Shown: positions 1 through 13,240, numbered from the stretch's first letter. The stretch: 64,000 nucleotides of DNA from Ulva prolifera (GCA_023078555.1 CM041199.1:8623315-8687314), one strand, 5' to 3'. Notes: generated by a model from the sequence alone, not told the origin. A program made the numbers and translations.

Positions 1-394
1 AAGATGGTACCCCAATCTCGAGCCCCAATCCAGGCTCGAGCCCGTGTCCAAGATGGCACCACAATCTCTTGCCCCAATCCAGGCTCGTGCCCAATGTGAA
101 GCTCGTACCCCAATCTCGAGCCCCAATCCAGGCTGGAGCCCACCTCCAAGATGGCACCCCATTCTCGAGCCCCAATCCAGGCTCGAGCCCCACTCCAAGA
201 TGGCACCCCAATCTCTAGCCCCAATCCAGGCTCGTGCCCAACGTGAAGCTCGTATACCAATCTCGAGCCCCAGTCCAGGCTGGAACCCACCTCCAAGATG
301 GCACCCCATTCTCGAGCCCCAATCCAGGCTCGAGCCCGGCTCCAAGATGGCTCCCAATCTCTAGCCCCAATCCAGGCTCGAGCCCCACTCCAAG

Positions 395-1422
395 ATGGAA
401 CCACAATCTCTAGCCCCTATCCAGGCTCATGCCCAACGTGAAGCTCGTACCCCAATCTCGAGCCCCAATCCAGGCTGGAGCCAACCTCCAAGATGGCACC
501 CCATTCTCGAGCCCCAATCCAGGCTCGAGCCCCACTCCAAGATGGCACCACAATCTCTAGCCCCAATCCAGGCTCATGCCCAACGTGAAGCTCGTACCCC
601 AATCTCGAGCCCCAATCCAGGCTGGAGCCCACCTCCAAGATGGCACCCCATTCTCGAGCCCCAATCCAGGCTCGAGCCCCACTCCAAGATGGCACCACAA
701 TCTCTAGCCCCAATCCAGGCTCATGCCCAACGTGAAGCTCGTACCCCAATCTCGAGCCCCAATCCAGGCTGGAGCCTAACTCCAAGATGGCACCCCATTC
801 TCGAGCCCCAATCCAGGCTCGAGCCCCACTCCAAGATGGTACCCCAATCTCGAGCCCCAATCCAGGCTCGAGCCCGACTCCAAGATGGCACCACAATCTC
901 TAGCCCCAATCCAGGCTCGTGCCCAACGTGAAGCTCGTACCCCAATCTCGAGCCCCAATCCAGGCTGGAGCCCAACTCCAAGATGGCACCCCATTCTCGA
1001 GCCCCAATCCAGGCTCGAGCCCCACTCCAATATGGTACCCCAATCTCGAGCCCCAATCCAGGCTCGAGCCCGTGTCCAAGATGGCACCACAATCTCTTGC
1101 CCCAATCCAGGCTCGTGCCCAATGTGAAGCTCGTACCCCAATCTCGAGCCCCAATCCAGGCTGGAGCCCACCTCCAAGATGGCACCCCATTCTCGAGCCC
1201 CAATCCAGGCTCGAGCCCCACTCCAAGATGGCACCCCAATCTCTAGCCCCAATCCAGGCTCGTGCCCAACGTGAAGCTCGTATACCAATCTCGAGCCCCA
1301 GTCCAGGCTGGAACCCACCTCCAAGATGGCACCCCATTCTCGAGCCCCAATCCAGGCTCGAGCCCGACTCCAAGATGGCTCCCAATCTCTAGCCCCAATC
1401 CAGACTCGAGCCCCACTCCAAG
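395..1422. repeat. Higher-order repeat copy 1, 21 monomers
   Basis: The block starts at the marker unit with ATGGAACCACAATC followed by CCCCTATCC, and ends at the next copy of that marker. It is 1,028 bp, which is 21 x 49 minus 1. The missing base comes from a 48-bp unit with GATGGCTCCCAATC just before the next marker. It also contains the B-variant with AATGTGAAG. Bases 1-394 are the tail of a preceding copy. Confidence 0.85.
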
Positions 1423-3332
1423 ATGGAACCACAATCTCTAGCCCCTATCCAGGCTCATGCCCAACGTGAAGCTCGTACCCCAATCTCGAGCCCCAATCCA
1501 GGCTGGAGCCCACCTCCAAGATGGCACCCCATTCTCGAGCCCCAATCCAGGCTCGAGCCCCACTCCAAGATGGCACCACAATCTCTAGCCCCAATCCAGG
1601 CTCATGCCCAACGTGAAGCTCGTACCCCAATCTCGAGCCCCAATCCAGGCTGGAGCCTAACTCCAAGATGGCACCCCATTCTCGAGCCCCAATCCAGGCT
1701 CGAGCCCCACTCCAAGATGGTACCCCAATCTCGAGCCCCAATCCAGGCTCGAGCCCGACTCCAAGATGGCACCACAATCTCTAGCCCCAATCCAGGCTCG
1801 TGCCCAACGTGAAGCTCGTACCCCAATCTCGAGCCCCAATCCAGGCTGGAGCCCAACTCCAAGATGGCACCCCATTCTCGAGCCCCAATCCAGGCTCGAG
1901 CCCCACTCCAAGATGGTACCCCAATCTCGAGCCCCAATCCAGGCTCGAGCCCGTGTCCAAGATGGCACCACAATCTCTTGCCCCAATCCAGGCTCGTGCC
2001 CAATGTGAAGCTCGTACCCCAATCTCGAGCCCCAATCCAGGCTGGAGCCCACCTCCAAGATGGCACCCCATTCTCGAGCCCCAATCCAGGCTCGAGCCCC
2101 ACTCCAAGATGGCACCCCAATCTCTAGCCCCAATCCAGGCTCGTGCCCAACGTGAAGCTCGTACCCCAATCTCGAGCCCCAATCCAGGCTGGAGCCCAAC
2201 TCCAAGATGGCACCCCATTCTCGAGCCCCAATCCAGGCTCGAGCCCCACTCCAAGATGGTACCCCAATCTCGAGCCCCAATCCAGGCTCGAGCCCGTGTC
2301 CAAGATGGCACCACAATCTCTTGCCCCAATCCAGGCTCGTGCCCAATGTGAAGCTCGTACCCCAATCTCGAGCCCCAATCCAGGCTGGAGCCAACCTCCA
2401 AGATGGCACCCCATTCTCGAGCCCCAATCCAGGCTCGAGCCCCACTCCAAGATGGCACCACAATCTCTAGCCCCAATCCAGGCTCATGCCCAACGTGAAG
2501 CTCGTACCCCAATCTCGAGCCCCAATCCAGGCTGGAGCCCACCTCCAAGATGGCACCCCATTCTCGAGCCCCAATCCAGGCTCGAGCCCCACTCCAAGAT
2601 GGCACCACAATCTCTAGCCCCAATCCAGGCTCATGCCCAACGTGAAGCTCGTACCCCAATCTCGAGCCCCAATCCAGGCTGGAGCCTAACTCCAAGATGG
2701 CACCCCATTCTCGAGCCCCAATCCAGGCTCGAGCCCCACTCCAAGATGGTACCCCAATCTCGAGCCCCAATCCAGGCTCGAGCCCGACTCCAAGATGGCA
2801 CCACAATCTCTAGCCCCAATCCAGGCTCGTGCCCAACGTGAAGCTCGTACCCCAATCTCGAGCCCCAATCCAGGCTGGAGCCCAACTCCAAGATGGCACC
2901 CCATTCTCGAGCCCCAATCCAGGCTCGAGCCCCACTCCAAGATGGTACCCCAATCTCGAGCCCCAATCCAGGCTCGAGCCCGTGTCCAAGATGGCACCAC
3001 AATCTCTTGCCCCAATCCAGGCTCGTGCCCAATGTGAAGCTCGTACCCCAATCTCGAGCCCCAATCCAGGCTGGAGCCCACCTCCAAGATGGCACCCCAT
3101 TCTCGAGCCCCAATCCAGGCTCGAGCCCCACTCCAAGATGGCACCCCAATCTCTAGCCCCAATCCAGGCTCGTGCCCAACGTGAAGCTCGTATACCAATC
3201 TCGAGCCCCAGTCCAGGCTGGAACCCACCTCCAAGATGGCACCCCATTCTCGAGCCCCAATCCAGGCTCGAGCCCGACTCCAAGATGGCTCCCAATCTCT
3301 AGCCCCAATCCAGACTCGAGCCCCACTCCAAG
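1423..3332. repeat. Higher-order repeat copy 2, 39 monomers
   Basis: Marker-to-marker block of 1,910 bp (39 x 49 minus 1). It carries three AATGTGAAG B-units, near 2,005, 2,346 and 3,030, where the first copy has one. This suggests that internal segments were duplicated in steps of whole monomers. The units just before the markers at 1,423 and 3,333 share a CCAGACTCGAG variant not seen at the other markers, so these two boundaries have a common recent origin. Confidence 0.82.
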
Positions 3333-4850
3333 ATGGAACCACAATCTCTAGCCCCTATCCAGGCTCATGCCCAACGTGAAGCTCGTACCCCAATCTCGAG
3401 CCCCAATCCAGGCTGGAGCCCACCTCCAAGATGGCACCCCATTCTCGAGCCCCAATCCAGGCTCGAGCCCCACTCCAAGATGGCACCACAATCTCTAGCC
3501 CCAATCCAGGCTCATGCCCAACGTGAAGCTCGTACCCCAATCTCGAGCCCCAATCCAGGCTGGAGCCTAACTCCAAGATGGCACCCCAATCTCGAGCCCC
3601 AATCCAGGCTCGAGCCCCACTCCAAGATGGTACCCCAATCTCGAGCCCCAATCCAGGCTCGAGCCCGACTCCAATATGGCATCACAATCTCTTGCCCCAA
3701 TCCAGGCTCGTGCCCAACGTGAAGCTCGTACCCCAATCTCGAGCCCCAATCCAGGCTGGAGCCCACCTCCAAGATGGCACCCCATTCTCGAGCCCCAATC
3801 CAGGCTCGAGCCCCACTCCAAGATGGCACCCCAATCTCTAGCCCCAATCCAGGCTCGTGCCCCACTCCAAGCTGGCACCCCAATCTCGAGCCCCAATCCA
3901 AGCTTGTGCCCGTTTCCAAGATGGCACCCCAATCTCGAGCCCCAATCCAGGCTCGAGCCCCACTCCAAGATGGCACCACAATCTCTAGCCCCAATCCAGG
4001 CTCATGCCCAACGTGAAGCTCGTACCCCAATCTCGAGCCCCAATCCAGGCTGGAGCCCACCTCCAAGATGGCACCCCATTCTCGAGCCCCAATCCAGGCT
4101 CGAGCCCCACTCCAAGATGGCACCACAATCTCTAGCCCCAATCCAGGCTCATGCCCAACGTGAAGCTCGTACCCCAATCTCGAGCCCCAATCCAGGCTGG
4201 AGCCTAACTCCAAGATGGCACCCCATTCTCGAGCCCCAATCCAGGCTCGAGCCCCACTCCAAGATGGTACCCCAATCTCGAGCCCCAATCCAGGCTCGAG
4301 CCCGACTCCAAGATGGCACCACAATCTCTAGCCCCAATCCAGGCTCGTGCCCAACGTGAAGCTCGTACCCCAATCTCGAGCCCCAATCCAGGCTGGAGCC
4401 CAACTCCAAGATGGCACCCCATTCTCGAGCCCCAATCCAGGCTCGAGCCCCACTCCAAGATGGTACCCCAATCTCGAGCCCCAATCCAGGCTCGAGCCCG
4501 TGTCCAAGATGGCACCACAATCTCTTGCCCCAATCCAGGCTCGTGCCCAATGTGAAGCTCGTACCCCAATCTCGAGCCCCAATCCAGGCTGGAGCCCACC
4601 TCCAAGATGGCACCCCATTCTCGAGCCCCAATCCAGGCTCGAGCCCCACTCCAAGATGGCACCCCAATCTCTAGCCCCAATCCAGGCTCGTGCCCAACGT
4701 GAAGCTCGTATACCAATCTCGAGCCCCAGTCCAGGCTGGAACCCACCTCCAAGATGGCACCCCATTCTCGAGCCCCAATCCAGGCTCGAGCCCGCCTCCA
4801 AGATGGCTCCCAATCTCTAGCCCCAATCCAGGCTCGAGCCCCACTCCAAG
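3333..4850. repeat. Higher-order repeat copy 3, 31 monomers
   Basis: Marker-to-marker block of 1,518 bp (31 x 49 minus 1). It includes a CCAAGCTTGTGCCCGTTTCCAAG unit near 3,900 that also appears in later copies, so the internal order of monomer variants is shared with the copies starting at 4,851 and 7,153. Confidence 0.82.
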
Positions 4851-7152
4851 ATGGAACCACAATCTCTAGCCCCTATCCAGGCTCATGCCCAACGTGAAGC
4901 TCGTACCCCAATCTCGAGCCCCAATCCAGGCTGGAGCCCACCTCCAAGATGGCACCCCATTCTCGAGCCCCAATCCAGGCTCGAGCCCCACTCCAAGATG
5001 GCACCACAATCTCTAGCCCCAATCCAGGCTCATGCCCAACGTGAAGCTCGTACCCCAATCTCGAGCCCCAATCCAGGCTGGAGCCTAACTCCAAGATGGC
5101 ACCCCATTCTCGAGCCCCAATCCAGGCTCGAGCCCCACTCCAAGATGGTACCCCAATCTCGAGCCCCAATCCAGGCTCGAGCCCGACTCCAAGATGGCAT
5201 CACAATCTCTTGCCCCAATCCAGGCTCGTGCCCAACGTGAAGCTCGTACCCCAATCTCGAGCCCCAATCCAGGCTCGAGCCCCACTCCAAGATGGCACCC
5301 CAATCTCTAGCCCCAATCCAGGCTCGTGCCCCACTCCAAGCTGGCACCCCAATCTCGAGCCCCAATCCAAGCTTGTGCCCGTTTCCAAGATGGCCCCCCA
5401 TTCTCGAGCCCCAATCTAGGCTCGAGCCCGACTCCAAGATAACACCCCAATCTCTACCCCCAATCCAGGCTTGTGCCCGTTTCCAAGATGGCACCCCAAT
5501 CTCGAGCCCCAATCCAGGCTCGAGCCCCACTCCAAGATGGCACCCCAATCTCTAGCCCCAATCCAGGCTCGTGCCCAACGTGAAGCTCGTACCCCAATCT
5601 CGAGCCCCAGTCCAGGCTGGAGCCCACCTGCAAGATGGCACCCCATTCTCGAGCCCCAATCCAGGCTCGAGCCCGACTCCAAGATGTCACCCCGATCTCG
5701 AGCCCCAATCCAGGCTCGAGCCCCACTCCAAGATGGCACCCCAATCTCTAGCCCCAATCCAAGCTCGTGCCCAACGTTAAGCTCGTACACCAATCTCGAG
5801 CCCCAGTCCAGGCTGGAGCCCACCTCCAAGATGGCCCCCCATTCTCGAGCCCCAATCTAGGCTCGAGCCCGACTCCAAGATAACACCCCAATCTCTACCC
5901 CCAATCCAGGCTCATGCCCAACGTGAAGCTCGTACCCCAATCTCGAGCCCCAATCCAGGCTGGAGCCCAACTCCAAGATGGCCCCCCATTCTCGAGCCCC
6001 AATCTAGGCTCGAGCCCGCCTCCAAGATAACACCCCAATCTCTACCCCCAATCCAGGCTCGTGCCCAACGTGAGGCTCGTACCCCAACCTCGAGCCCCAA
6101 TCCAGGCTGGAGCCCAACTCCAAGATGGCCCCCCATTCTCGAGCCCCAATCTAGGCTCGAGCCCGACTCCAAGATAACACCCCAATCTCTACCCCCAATC
6201 CAGGCTCGTGCCCAACGTGAAGCTCGTACCCCAATCTCGAGCCCCAATCCAGGCTGGAGCCCACCTCCAAGATGGCACCCCATTCTCGAGCCCCAATCCA
6301 GGCTCGAGCCCCACTCCAAGATGGCACCCCAATCTCTAGCCCCAATCCAGGCTCGTGCCCAACGTGAAGCTCGTACCCCAGTCTCGAGCCCCAATCCAGG
6401 CTGGAGCCCACCTCCAAGATGGGACCCCATTCTCGAGCCCCAATCCAGGCTCGAGCCCCACTCCAAGATGGCACCCAAATCTCGAGCCCCAATCCATGCT
6501 CGTGCCCCACTCCAAGCTGGCACCCCAATCTCGAGCCCCAATCCAAGCTCGTGCCCGTTTCCAAGATGGCACCCCAATCTCGAGCCCCAATCCAGGCTCG
6601 AGCCCCACTCCAAGATGGCACCACAATCTCTAGCCCCAATCCAGGCTCGTGCCCAACGTGAAGCTCGTACCCCAATCTCGAGCCTCAATCCAGGCTGGAG
6701 CCCAACTCCAAGATGGCACCCCATTCTCGAGCCCCAATCCAGGCTCGAGCCCCACTCCAAGATGGTACCCCAATCTCGAGCCCCAATCCAGGCTCGAGCC
6801 CGTGTCCAAGATGGCACCACAATCTCTTGCCCCAATCCAGGCTCGTGCCCAATGTGAAGCTCGTACCCCAATCTCGAGCCCCAATCCAGGCTGGAGCCCA
6901 CCTCCAAGATGGCACCCCATTCTCGAGCCCCAATCCAGGCTCGAGCCCCACTCCAAGATGGCACCCCAATCTCTAGCCCCAATCCAGGCTCGTGCCCAAC
7001 GTGAAGCTCGTATACCAATCTCGAGCCCCAGTCCAGGCTGGAACCCACCTCCAAGATGGCACCCCATTCTCGAGCCCCAATCCAGGCTCGAGCCCGACTC
7101 CAAGATGGCTCCCAATCTCTAGCCCCAATCCAGGCTCGAGCCCCACTCCAAG
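4851..7152. repeat. Higher-order repeat copy 4, 47 monomers, with inserted second-family units
   Basis: Marker-to-marker block of 2,302 bp (47 x 49 minus 1), the longest in this series. Between about 5,390 and 6,200 it contains units with AAGATAACACCCC and TCTACCCCC, which are otherwise typical of the array after 13.2 kb. The stretch 5,471-5,860 recurs at 12,082-12,471, so the same mixed segment was copied about 6.6 kb away. Confidence 0.8.
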
Positions 7153-8621
7153 ATGGAACCACAATCTCTAGCCCCTATCCAGGCTCATGCCCAACGTGAA
7201 GCTCGTACCCCAATCTCGAGCCCCAATCTAGGCTGGAGCCCACCTCCAAGATGGCACCCCATTCTCGAGCCCCAATCCAGGCTCGAGCCCCACTCCAAGA
7301 TGGCACCACAATCTCTAGCCCCAATCCAGGCTCATGCCCAACGTGAAGCTCGTACCCCAATCTCGAGCCCCAATCCAGGCTGGAGCCTAACTCCAAGATG
7401 GCACCCCATTCTCGAGCCCCAATCCAGGCTCGAGCCCCACTCCAAGATGGTACCCCAATCTCGAGCCCCAATCCAGGCTCGAGCCCGACTCCAAGATGGC
7501 ATCACAATCTCTTGCCCCAATCCAGGCTCGTGCCCAACGTGAAGCTCGTACCCCAATCTCGAGCCCCAATCCAGGCTGGAGCCCACCTCCAAGATGGCAC
7601 CCCATTCTCGAGCCCCAATCCAGGCTCGAGCCCCACTCCAAGATGGCACCCCAATCTCTAGCCCCAATCCAGGCTCGTGCCCCACTCCAAGCTGGCACCC
7701 CAATCTCGAGCCCCAATCCAAGCTTGTGCCCGTTTCCAAGATGGCACCCCATTCTCGAGCCCCAATCCAGGCTCGAGCCCCACTCCAAGATGGCACCCCA
7801 ATCTCTAGCCCCAATCCAGGCTCGTGCCCAACGTGAAGCTCGTACCCCAGTCTCGAGCCCCAATCCAGGCTGGAGCCCACCTCCAAGATGGGACCCCATT
7901 CTCGAGCCCCAATCCAGGCTCGAGCCCCACTCCAAGATGGCACCCAAATCTCGAGCCCCAATCCATGCTCGTGCCCCACTCCAAGCTGGCACCCCAATCT
8001 CGAGCCCCAATCCAAGCTCGTGCCCGTTTCCAAGATGGCACCCCAATCTCGAGCCCCAATCCAGGCTCGAGCCCCACTCCAAGATGGCACCACAATCTCT
8101 AGCCCCAATCCAGGCTCGTGCCCAACGTGAAGCTCGTACCCCAATCTCGAGCCTCAATCCAGGCTGGAGCCCAACTCCAAGATGGCACCCCATTCTCGAG
8201 CCCCAATCCAGGCTCGAGCCCCACTCCAAGATGGTACCCCAATCTCGAGCCCCAATCCAGGCTCGAGCCCGTGTCCAAGATGGCACCACAATCTCTTGCC
8301 CCAATCCAGGCTCGTGCCCAATGTGAAGCTCGTACCCCAATCTCGAGCCCCAATCCAGGCTGGAGCCCACCTCCAAGATGGCACCCCATTCTCGAGCCCC
8401 AATCCAGGCTCGAGCCCCACTCCAAGATGGCACCCCAATCTCTAGCCCCAATCCAGGCTCGTGCCCAACGTGAAGCTCGTATACCAATCTCGAGCCCCAG
8501 TCCAGGCTGGAACCCACCTCCAAGATGGCACCCCATTCTCGAGCCCCAATCCAGGCTCGAGCCCGACTCCAAGATGGCTCCCAATCTCTAGCCCCAATCC
8601 AGGCTCGAGCCCCACTCCAAG
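7153..8621. repeat. Higher-order repeat copy 5, 30 monomers
   Basis: Marker-to-marker block of 1,469 bp (30 x 49 minus 1). It is nearly identical to the 30-monomer block at 9,797-11,265. The one difference I noticed is a T at 7,229 where the other copy has C. Such identity over 1.5 kb indicates recent homogenisation. Confidence 0.87.
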
Positions 8622-9796
8622 ATGGAACCACAATCTCTAGCCCCTATCCAGGCTCATGCCCAACGTGAAGCTCGTACCCCAATCTCGAGCCCCAATCCAG
8701 GCTGGAGCCCACCTCCAAGATGGCACCCCATTCTCGAGCCCCAATCCAGGCTCGAGCCCCACTCCAAGATGGCACCACAATCTCTAGCCCCAATCCAGGC
8801 TCATGCCCAACGTGAAGCTCGTACCCCAATCTCGAGCCCCAATCCAGGCTGGAGCCTAACTCCAAGATGGCACCCCATTCTCGAGCCCCAATCCAGGCTC
8901 GAGCCCCACTCCAAGATGGCACCCCATTCTCGAGCCCCAATCCAGGCTCGAGCCCCACTCCAAGATGGCACCCCAATCTCTAGCCCCAATCCAGGCTCGT
9001 GCCCAACGTGAAGCTCGTACCCCAGTCTCGAGCCCCAATCCAGGCTGGAGCCCACCTCCAAGATGGGACCCCATTCTCGAGCCCCAATCCAGGCTCGAGC
9101 CCCACTCCAAGATGGCACCCAAATCTCGAGCCCCAATCCATGCTCGTGCCCCACTCCAAGCTGGCACCCCAATCTCGAGCCCCAATCCAAGCTCGTGCCC
9201 GTTTCCAAGATGGCACCCCAATCTCGAGCCCCAATCCAGGCTCGAGCCCCACTCCAAGATGGCACCACAATCTCTAGCCCCAATCCAGGCTCGTGCCCAA
9301 CGTGAAGCTCGTACCCCAATCTCGAGCCTCAATCCAGGCTGGAGCCCAACTCCAAGATGGCACCCCATTCTCGAGCCCCAATCCAGGCTCGAGCCCCACT
9401 CCAAGATGGTACCCCAATCTCGAGCCCCAATCCAGGCTCGAGCCCGTGTCCAAGATGGCACCACAATCTCTTGCCCCAATCCAGGCTCGTGCCCAATGTG
9501 AAGCTCGTACCCCAATCTCGAGCCCCAATCCAGGCTGGAGCCCACCTCCAAGATGGCACCCCATTCTCGAGCCCCAATCCAGGCTCGAGCCCCACTCCAA
9601 GATGGCACCCCAATCTCTAGCCCCAATCCAGGCTCGTGCCCAACGTGAAGCTCGTATACCAATCTCGAGCCCCAGTCCAGGCTGGAACCCACCTCCAAGA
9701 TGGCACCCCATTCTCGAGCCCCAATCCAGGCTCGAGCCCGACTCCAAGATGGCTCCCAATCTCTAGCCCCAATCCAGGCTCGAGCCCCACTCCAAG
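8622..9796. repeat. Higher-order repeat copy 6, 24 monomers (shortened)
   Basis: Marker-to-marker block of 1,175 bp (24 x 49 minus 1). It matches the flanking 30-monomer blocks except that six monomers (294 bp, two 147-bp trimers) are absent near 8,920. The join is exactly in monomer phase. Confidence 0.85.
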
Positions 9797-11265
9797 ATGG
9801 AACCACAATCTCTAGCCCCTATCCAGGCTCATGCCCAACGTGAAGCTCGTACCCCAATCTCGAGCCCCAATCCAGGCTGGAGCCCACCTCCAAGATGGCA
9901 CCCCATTCTCGAGCCCCAATCCAGGCTCGAGCCCCACTCCAAGATGGCACCACAATCTCTAGCCCCAATCCAGGCTCATGCCCAACGTGAAGCTCGTACC
10001 CCAATCTCGAGCCCCAATCCAGGCTGGAGCCTAACTCCAAGATGGCACCCCATTCTCGAGCCCCAATCCAGGCTCGAGCCCCACTCCAAGATGGTACCCC
10101 AATCTCGAGCCCCAATCCAGGCTCGAGCCCGACTCCAAGATGGCATCACAATCTCTTGCCCCAATCCAGGCTCGTGCCCAACGTGAAGCTCGTACCCCAA
10201 TCTCGAGCCCCAATCCAGGCTGGAGCCCACCTCCAAGATGGCACCCCATTCTCGAGCCCCAATCCAGGCTCGAGCCCCACTCCAAGATGGCACCCCAATC
10301 TCTAGCCCCAATCCAGGCTCGTGCCCCACTCCAAGCTGGCACCCCAATCTCGAGCCCCAATCCAAGCTTGTGCCCGTTTCCAAGATGGCACCCCATTCTC
10401 GAGCCCCAATCCAGGCTCGAGCCCCACTCCAAGATGGCACCCCAATCTCTAGCCCCAATCCAGGCTCGTGCCCAACGTGAAGCTCGTACCCCAGTCTCGA
10501 GCCCCAATCCAGGCTGGAGCCCACCTCCAAGATGGGACCCCATTCTCGAGCCCCAATCCAGGCTCGAGCCCCACTCCAAGATGGCACCCAAATCTCGAGC
10601 CCCAATCCATGCTCGTGCCCCACTCCAAGCTGGCACCCCAATCTCGAGCCCCAATCCAAGCTCGTGCCCGTTTCCAAGATGGCACCCCAATCTCGAGCCC
10701 CAATCCAGGCTCGAGCCCCACTCCAAGATGGCACCACAATCTCTAGCCCCAATCCAGGCTCGTGCCCAACGTGAAGCTCGTACCCCAATCTCGAGCCTCA
10801 ATCCAGGCTGGAGCCCAACTCCAAGATGGCACCCCATTCTCGAGCCCCAATCCAGGCTCGAGCCCCACTCCAAGATGGTACCCCAATCTCGAGCCCCAAT
10901 CCAGGCTCGAGCCCGTGTCCAAGATGGCACCACAATCTCTTGCCCCAATCCAGGCTCGTGCCCAATGTGAAGCTCGTACCCCAATCTCGAGCCCCAATCC
11001 AGGCTGGAGCCCACCTCCAAGATGGCACCCCATTCTCGAGCCCCAATCCAGGCTCGAGCCCCACTCCAAGATGGCACCCCAATCTCTAGCCCCAATCCAG
11101 GCTCGTGCCCAACGTGAAGCTCGTATACCAATCTCGAGCCCCAGTCCAGGCTGGAACCCACCTCCAAGATGGCACCCCATTCTCGAGCCCCAATCCAGGC
11201 TCGAGCCCGACTCCAAGATGGCTCCCAATCTCTAGCCCCAATCCAGGCTCGAGCCCCACTCCAAG
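9797..11265. repeat. Higher-order repeat copy 7, 30 monomers
   Basis: Marker-to-marker block of 1,469 bp, almost the same sequence as 7,153-8,621. Together with the shortened copy between them it forms a 30-24-30 tandem series with a single 48-bp unit per copy. Confidence 0.87.
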
Positions 11266-13240
11266 ATGGAACCACAATCTCTAGCCCCTATCCAGGCTCA
11301 TGCCCAACGTGAAGCTCGTACCCCAATCTCGAGCCCCAATCCAGGCTGGAGCCCACCTCCAAGATGGCACCCCATTCTCGAGCCCCAATCCAGGCTCGAG
11401 CCCCACTCCAAGATGGCACCACAATCTCTAGCCCCAATCCAGGCTCATGCCCAACGTGAAGCTCGTACCCCAATCTCGAGCCCCAATCCAGGCTGGAGCC
11501 TAACTCCAAGATGGCACCCCATTCTCGAGCCCCAATCCAGGCTCGAGCCCCACTCCAAGATGGCACCCCAATCTCTAGCCCCAATCCAGGCTCGTGCCCC
11601 ACTCCAAGCTGGCACCCCAATCTCGAGCCCCAATCCAAGCTTGTGCCCGTTTCCAAGATGGCACCCCAATCTCGAGCCCCAATCCAGGCTCGAGCCCCAC
11701 TCCAAGATGGCACCCCAATCTCTAGCCCCAATCCAGGCTCGTGCCCAACGTGAAGCTCGTACCCCAATCTCGAGCCCCAGTCCAGGCTGGAGCCCACCTG
11801 CAAGATGGCACCCCATTCTCGAGCCCCAATCCAGGCTCGAGCCCGACTCCAAGATGTCACCCCGATCTCGAGCCCCAATCCAGGCTCGAGCCCCACTCCA
11901 AGATGGCACCCCAATCTCTAGCCCCAATCCAAGCTCGTGCCCAACGTTAAGCTCGTACACCAATCTCGAGCCCCAGTCCAGGCTGGAGCCCACCTCCAAG
12001 ATGGCCCCCCATTCTCGAGCCCCAATCTAGGCTCGAGCCCGACTCCAAGATAACACCCCAATCTCTACCCCCAATCCAGGCTTGTGCCCGTTTCCAAGAT
12101 GGCACCCCAATCTCGAGCCCCAATCCAGGCTCGAGCCCCACTCCAAGATGGCACCCCAATCTCTAGCCCCAATCCAGGCTCGTGCCCAACGTGAAGCTCG
12201 TACCCCAATCTCGAGCCCCAGTCCAGGCTGGAGCCCACCTGCAAGATGGCACCCCATTCTCGAGCCCCAATCCAGGCTCGAGCCCGACTCCAAGATGTCA
12301 CCCCGATCTCGAGCCCCAATCCAGGCTCGAGCCCCACTCCAAGATGGCACCCCAATCTCTAGCCCCAATCCAAGCTCGTGCCCAACGTTAAGCTCGTACA
12401 CCAATCTCGAGCCCCAGTCCAGGCTGGAGCCCACCTCCAAGATGGCCCCCCATTCTCGAGCCCCAATCTAGGCTCGAGCCCGACTCCAAGATAACACCCC
12501 AATCTCTACCCCCAATCCAGGCTCATGCCCAACGTGAAGCTCGTACCCCAATCTCGAGCCCCAATCCAGGCTGGAGCCCAACTCCAAGATGGCCCCCCAT
12601 TCTCGAGCCCCAATCTAGGCTCGAGCCCGCCTCCAAGATAACACCCCAATCTCTACCCCCAATCCAGGCTCGTGCCCAACGTGAGGCTCGTACCCCAACC
12701 TCGAGCCCCAATCCAGGCTGGAGCCCAACTCCAAGATGGCCCCCCATTCTCGAGCCCCAATCTAGGCTCGAGCCCGACTCCAAGATAACACCCCAATCTC
12801 TACCCCCAATCCAGGCTCGTGCCCAACGTGAAGCTCGTACCCCAATCTCGAGCCCCAATCCAGGCTGGAGCCCACCTCCAAGATGGCACCCCATTCTCGA
12901 GCCCCAATCCAGGCTCGAGCCCCACTCCAAGATGGCACCCCAATCTCTAGCCCCAATCCAGGCTCGTGCCCAACGTGAAGCTCGTACCCCAGTCTCGAGC
13001 CCCAATCCAGGCTGGAGCCCACCTCCAAGATGGGACCCCATTCTCGAGCCCCAATCCAGGCTCGAGCCCCACTCCAAGATGGCACCCAAATCTCGAGCCC
13101 CAATCCATGCTCGTGCCCCACTCCAAGCTGGCACCCCAATCTCGAGCCCCAATCCAAGCTCGTGCCCGTTTCCAAGATGGCACCCCAATCTCGAGCCCCA
13201 ATCCAGGCTCGAGCCCCACTCCAAGATGGCACACCAATCT
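11266..13240. repeat. Transition block with a 9-monomer tandem duplication
   Basis: This starts with the last marker unit of the first higher-order family and passes into second-family units. Inside it a 441-bp (9-monomer) segment beginning at the CTTGTGCCCGTTTCC unit is present twice in tandem, at about 11,640-12,080 and 12,081-12,521. Units with AAGATAACACCCC appear from about 12,050. Confidence 0.75.
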
